Shown: positions 60,647 to 64,000 of the stretch, piece after piece
Layout of the letters: each line of letters opens with the position of its first letter
Position numbering within the stretch: position 1 is the stretch's first letter
Assembly (NCBI RefSeq): GCF_022014595.1
Contig: NZ_CP091740.1
Location: 434,001-498,000 of the forward strand
Origin: Solitalea lacus
GTDB lineage: Bacteria > Bacteroidota > Bacteroidia > Sphingobacteriales > Sphingobacteriaceae
Direction of reading: 5' to 3'
DNA: 64,000 nt
Notes under the pieces: model-generated
The model's database searches: none
Told to the model about the DNA's origin: nothing
Seen by the model: the letters and a program-made list of their open reading frames with translations, nothing else
Position numbers and translations under genes: made by a program

Positions 60647-62599
60647 ATGAAAAGACTTTTTATTGTCCTGCTTACAATCAGCAGTGTTGCAGTTTTTGCG
60701 AATGATAAACCTGGAATTATTAAGCCTTCCAATTATAGAGAATATCATGTGTCGGAGAAAGGGAATGATCAAAATGATGGCAGCGGGCCAAAACCGCTTA
60801 AAACCATTATGGCGGCAGCCAACAAAGCTATGCCAGGGGATGTAATTACAGTTCATGCTGGTGTGTACCGTGAAGAAATTGTACCACCGCATGGAGGATC
60901 CTCCGAAAAAGAAAGAATCGTTTACCAGGCTGCTAAAGGAGAAAAAGTAACAATTAAAGGTTCGGAGGTTGTTAAAGGTTGGAAGAAACAAGAAAATGAT
61001 ACTTGGGTGGTTAAGATACCCAATAGTTTTTTTGGTAAATTCAATCCGTATAAAGAAGTCATTCATGGCGATTGGTTTTGGCCTCAACCTAAGGACAGAA
61101 AATACCTGCGTGGTGCTGTGTACCTGAATGGCGATTGGCTGATGGAGGCCGAAAAAAAAGAACAAGTGATCAACGCTGTCACCGATGCAAAAAATCCACT
61201 TTGGTGTGCCTCTGTTGATGCTGATACAACCACCATTTGGGCACAGTTCAAGAATGTGAATCCCAATGAAGCGTTAGTAGAAATAAATGTTCGTCAAACT
61301 GTTTTTTATCCCGATAAACCTTTTATAAATTTTATCACGGTGCGTGGGTTTACTATGGAGCAAGCTGCTACCAACTGGGCACCGCCAACTGCTGAGCAAA
61401 TGGGATTGATTGGTACGCATTGGAGTCGTGGTTGGATCATCGAAAATAATACCATTCAGTATTCAAAATGCGTGGGCATTGCATTGGGTAAATACGGCGA
61501 TAATTATGATAATAAAGATACCGAGTCAGCAGAAGGTTATGTAGGCACCATCAAAAGAGCATTGGCTTTCGGCTGGAGTAAGGGAACCGTTGGTGGGCAT
61601 ATTGTTCGCAACAATACCATTGCTTATTGTGAACAAACAGGTATTGTAGGCAGTATGGGTTGTGCCTTCAGTACTATTGAGGGTAACACTATCCATGATA
61701 TTTTTATTCGCCGCCTTTTTAGTGGGGCCGAACAGGCTGCAATTAAATTCCATGGTGCAGTAGATGTACAAATAGCTAAAAACCATATTTATCGTAGTAA
61801 CATAGGCGTATGGCTCGATTGGATGGCCCAAGGTGCGCAGATAAAGAATAACCTAATGCATGACAACCTCACCGATATTTTTCTGGAAGTGAATCATGGG
61901 CCTATGCTGGTAAGCAATAATTTGCTATTGTCCAAAGTCAATATTTCAATGAATTCAAGCGGGGCCGCTTTTGTGCATAATATTTTTGGAGGGGAAATCA
62001 GCTCTATTAATTACGATGGTCGGTTAACGCCATTTCATCCGCCGCACTCCACTTATATTGCTGCATTACATGATAACCCCGGAGGGGATGTCCAGTTTAT
62101 AAATAATCTTTTTGTAAATGGAGGTAATGCCAGCCAATACAGTAAAGCGCTCCTTCCGGTAAGCTTTGATGGGAATGTGTATACTAAAGGTGCTGTAAGG
62201 GCCATTAGCAATGATAAGCCAATGCGATTTGGCGAAATGGGAAAGGAAGCGCAAGAACAATTGAAAAAATATAAAGAACAGAATGCACAAGAACGCAACG
62301 CTGTAGTTAAAGAGGATTTTGATGCCATGACTCGTTTATTGACTCAAAAAGAGGGCATTTACCTGGAAATTAACCTCGATAAAGGTTGGCTGACCGAACA
62401 GCCAAGAAAACTGGTGACAACACAATCGTTGCGTCCGGCTGTTGTTCCTAATTTACTATTTGAAAATACCGATAGATCAGCCTTAAAAATTGATACCGAT
62501 TATTTTGGTAATATCCGCAACACGACCAATCCATCGCCGGGAGCGTTTGAGATTCAGATGAGTGGAAAACAGCTGATAAGAGTGTGGTCAGTAAAATAA
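60647..62599 (+). CDS. Secreted beta-helix protein, paralog 3
   Basis: A 650-residue paralog of the genes at 51236 and 53192, starting at the ATG at 60647 by comparison with their MK(R/K) starts (an ATG at 60629 would add six residues). Signal peptide about 1-18 (SSVAVFAND). It shares the DUF1565-like opening, the GWKKQENDTWVVKIPN insert and the helix turns NNTIQYSKCVGIALGKYGD and NNTIAYCEQTGIVGSMG. Its last two thirds are closer to paralog 1 than paralog 2 is. It is the last PUL gene and is followed by a terminator. Confidence 0.65.
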   Translation: MKRLFIVLLTISSVAVFANDKPGIIKPSNYREYHVSEKGNDQNDGSGPKPLKTIMAAANKAMPGDVITVHAGVYREEIVPPHGGSSEKERIVYQAAKGEKVTIKGSEVVKGWKKQENDTWVVKIPNSFFGKFNPYKEVIHGDWFWPQPKDRKYLRGAVYLNGDWLMEAEKKEQVINAVTDAKNPLWCASVDADTTTIWAQFKNVNPNEALVEINVRQTVFYPDKPFINFITVRGFTMEQAATNWAPPTAEQMGLIGTHWSRGWIIENNTIQYSKCVGIALGKYGDNYDNKDTESAEGYVGTIKRALAFGWSKGTVGGHIVRNNTIAYCEQTGIVGSMGCAFSTIEGNTIHDIFIRRLFSGAEQAAIKFHGAVDVQIAKNHIYRSNIGVWLDWMAQGAQIKNNLMHDNLTDIFLEVNHGPMLVSNNLLLSKVNISMNSSGAAFVHNIFGGEISSINYDGRLTPFHPPHSTYIAALHDNPGGDVQFINNLFVNGGNASQYSKALLPVSFDGNVYTKGAVRAISNDKPMRFGEMGKEAQEQLKKYKEQNAQERNAVVKEDFDAMTRLLTQKEGIYLEINLDKGWLTEQPRKLVTTQSLRPAVVPNLLFENTDRSALKIDTDYFGNIRNTTNPSPGAFEIQMSGKQLIRVWSVK

Positions 62600-62633
62600 T
62601 TCAGAGATTTAGATGTTAAATTAATGAGGTCCG

Positions 62634-62670
62634 AAAAAGAGCCCTTAGAGATTTTTCTGAGGGCTCTTTT
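62634..62670 (+). terminator. Rho-independent terminator at the end of the PUL
   Basis: AAAAGAGCCCTTAGA and CTGAGGGCTCTTTT form a long stem that ends in a T-run. It closes the last PUL transcription unit and separates it from the membrane-protein gene. Confidence 0.8.
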
Positions 62671-62782
62671 GATAGTCTATTAAAAAGTCGCTGATTTACC
62701 TGCCCACTAATCACCATAGTTGCTTTCTTGAAAAATTTTATTTACTATAGATTAAACTGTTATAGTAGGAACTCTTAATTAA

Positions 62783-63997
62783 ATGGAGAATAGCAAATTA
62801 GTGCCATGGGCCAAGTTGAGTTTACTCAGCATTGTAATTGTTGCACTTTACGGCATGATTATGCGATATAAAATCGCTTTTGATTTTCCGTATTTGAACC
62901 AGAAAAATTTACTTATTGCTCATTTTCATTTTGCAATAATTGGCTGGGTTAGTCATTTGTTGTATAGCAACCTGCTTTTAGGGATCCAGCCCTATTTGCC
63001 TTCAAAGAATGTGAAAAAATACAATAGGCTTATTGTGGCCAACCTGCTTAGTGCATTTGGGATGTTGGGGGCATTTACTATTAAGGGATACGGGCCAGTG
63101 TCCTTTACATTTTATACCTTTTCCGTTGTAATTGCTTTAGTATTTACCGTGTTCTATATAAAAGAAGTGGGGAATTTTCCCATTGCCTACAAAAAATCAA
63201 GGCCATGGGCCGTTACAGGCTTGTTGCTTAATGTGGTCTCTTCTGTGGGGCCACTAACTTTAGTTTACATGATGGTGACAAAACACATCCATCAGGAGCT
63301 CTACCTTGCATCGGTTTATTATTATCTGCATTTTCAATATAGTGGATGGTTCTTTTTTGGAACGATGGCCATTGTTTTGAGTAATTTACCAGTTGAAAAT
63401 TTACCAATTAAAAAATATTTTCAACTGTTTGCCTTCACTGTTTTTCCTACCTACTTTTTGTCGACCCTTTGGGCAAAAATACCACTATGGCTTTACGTGG
63501 TTACCGTAATAGCCACTTTACTTCAATTGGCTGCATGGATTTCGTTGCTTGTTAAACTAATGCCAATTTTTAGCCAAATGAAACAAAAGTTGCAGTATAG
63601 ATGGCTTAATGTGTTTTTCTATGTGGCAGCATTGGCTCTCACCATCAAGTTTATACTGCAAACGATTTCCATTATACCACAGCTTAGTCAATTGGTGTTT
63701 GGTTTCCGTCCTATTGTGATTGCTTACCTCCATCTTGTTTTCCTGGGAGTTTATAGTCTCTTTTTTGTCGGCTATTTATTTGCTAAAGGATTTATTTATC
63801 CTTCCAAAATAGCCATGATAACAGCTTTTGCTTTTCTAACAGGTGTATTTCTCAATGAGCTTTTGCTCGCCATTCAGGGATTTGCAGCCTTTGCCTATAT
63901 TCCCATACCTTTTGTGAATGAAATGCTGTTTGGGATTGCTGTTTTACTTTGGGGCAGTGCATTAGGATTGCTCTTATCCCAATTTAAAGAACAATGA
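62783..63997 (+). CDS. Polytopic membrane protein with heme-copper-oxidase-like His motifs
   Basis: A 404-residue protein with about twelve transmembrane spans. Histidines cluster as in cytochrome c oxidase or NO reductase subunit I and NnrS-like proteins: LIAHFHFAIIGWVSH (H47, H49, H58), KHIHQELYLASVYYYLHFQYSGW (H168, H170, H183), and YLHLVFLGVYSLFFVG near 316. Heme or copper binding is possible but inferred from pattern only. It has its own upstream region after the PUL terminator and is probably unrelated to glycan use. The stop codon is inside the window. Confidence 0.55.
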   Translation: MENSKLVPWAKLSLLSIVIVALYGMIMRYKIAFDFPYLNQKNLLIAHFHFAIIGWVSHLLYSNLLLGIQPYLPSKNVKKYNRLIVANLLSAFGMLGAFTIKGYGPVSFTFYTFSVVIALVFTVFYIKEVGNFPIAYKKSRPWAVTGLLLNVVSSVGPLTLVYMMVTKHIHQELYLASVYYYLHFQYSGWFFFGTMAIVLSNLPVENLPIKKYFQLFAFTVFPTYFLSTLWAKIPLWLYVVTVIATLLQLAAWISLLVKLMPIFSQMKQKLQYRWLNVFFYVAALALTIKFILQTISIIPQLSQLVFGFRPIVIAYLHLVFLGVYSLFFVGYLFAKGFIYPSKIAMITAFAFLTGVFLNELLLAIQGFAAFAYIPIPFVNEMLFGIAVLLWGSALGLLLSQFKEQ

Positions 63998-64000
63998 TAC

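Overview
The window looks like a chromosomal segment of a glycan-degrading Bacteroidota, probably a Chitinophagia or Sphingobacteriia relative. The evidence is the SusC/SusD pair, many secreted glycoside hydrolases, Bacteroidota-type promoters (TTTG about 19-20 bp before a TAnnTTTG-like box), Bacteroides-style mobilization genes and an ISAon1-like IS. I cannot name the genus from sequence alone. No rRNA, tRNA or CRISPR array was seen.

Region 1 (1-6 kb) is a type I restriction-modification operon on the minus strand, hsdM-hsdS-...-hsdR, with hsdR cut by the window edge. Between hsdS and hsdR lies a three-gene cassette: a small putative toxin, an XRE antitoxin with a C-terminal tail, and a SecB-like chaperone. 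The order and coupling match a tripartite toxin-antitoxin-chaperone (TAC) module.

Region 2 (6-14.1 kb) is a graveyard of mobile and defence genes. It holds a mobilization module (membrane accessory protein, relaxase, RHH protein, primase) with a candidate oriT but no integrase, a frameshifted ISAon1-like transposase, an orphan hsdS fragment, an intact HigB/HigA-M78 toxin-antitoxin pair with a clear operator, remnants of an AlbA/RecG-like ATPase and a YhcG-type nuclease, and the 3' end of a group II intron.

Region 3 (14.2-23.1 kb) is a complete glucuronate catabolic operon: hexuronate transporter, SDR fructuronate reductase, mannonate dehydratase, uronate isomerase, KDG kinase and KDPG aldolase, followed by a secreted GH95-like enzyme. 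A convergent LacI-family regulator follows.

Region 4 (24.2-62.6 kb) is a large polysaccharide utilization locus: SusCD, two secreted proteins distantly like alpha-glucuronidases, beta-helix (GH141-like) enzymes, GH92 and two GH38-like alpha-mannosidase candidates, a SASA-type acetylesterase, and a sub-operon of two Fe/2-oxoglutarate (PhyH) oxygenases with a sugar transporter and a sugar-isomerase-like protein. Combined mannosidase, acetylesterase and glucuronate functions suggest an acetylated, glucuronate- and mannose-containing glycan (inference). A group IIC-like intron sits directly behind the susD terminator, and an IS1380-family element with an intact TTTAA target duplication lies between two PUL genes. 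Three near-identical paired LacI-type operators, each with a conserved downstream promoter, head the PUL transcription units; a perfect fourth precedes the glucuronate operon and a degenerate fifth precedes lacI.

The right part (51-62.6 kb) holds three paralogous beta-helix genes plus short scars of a fourth paralog and of a second GH38 3' end, which record unequal recombination. The window ends with a His-rich polytopic membrane protein unrelated to the PUL.
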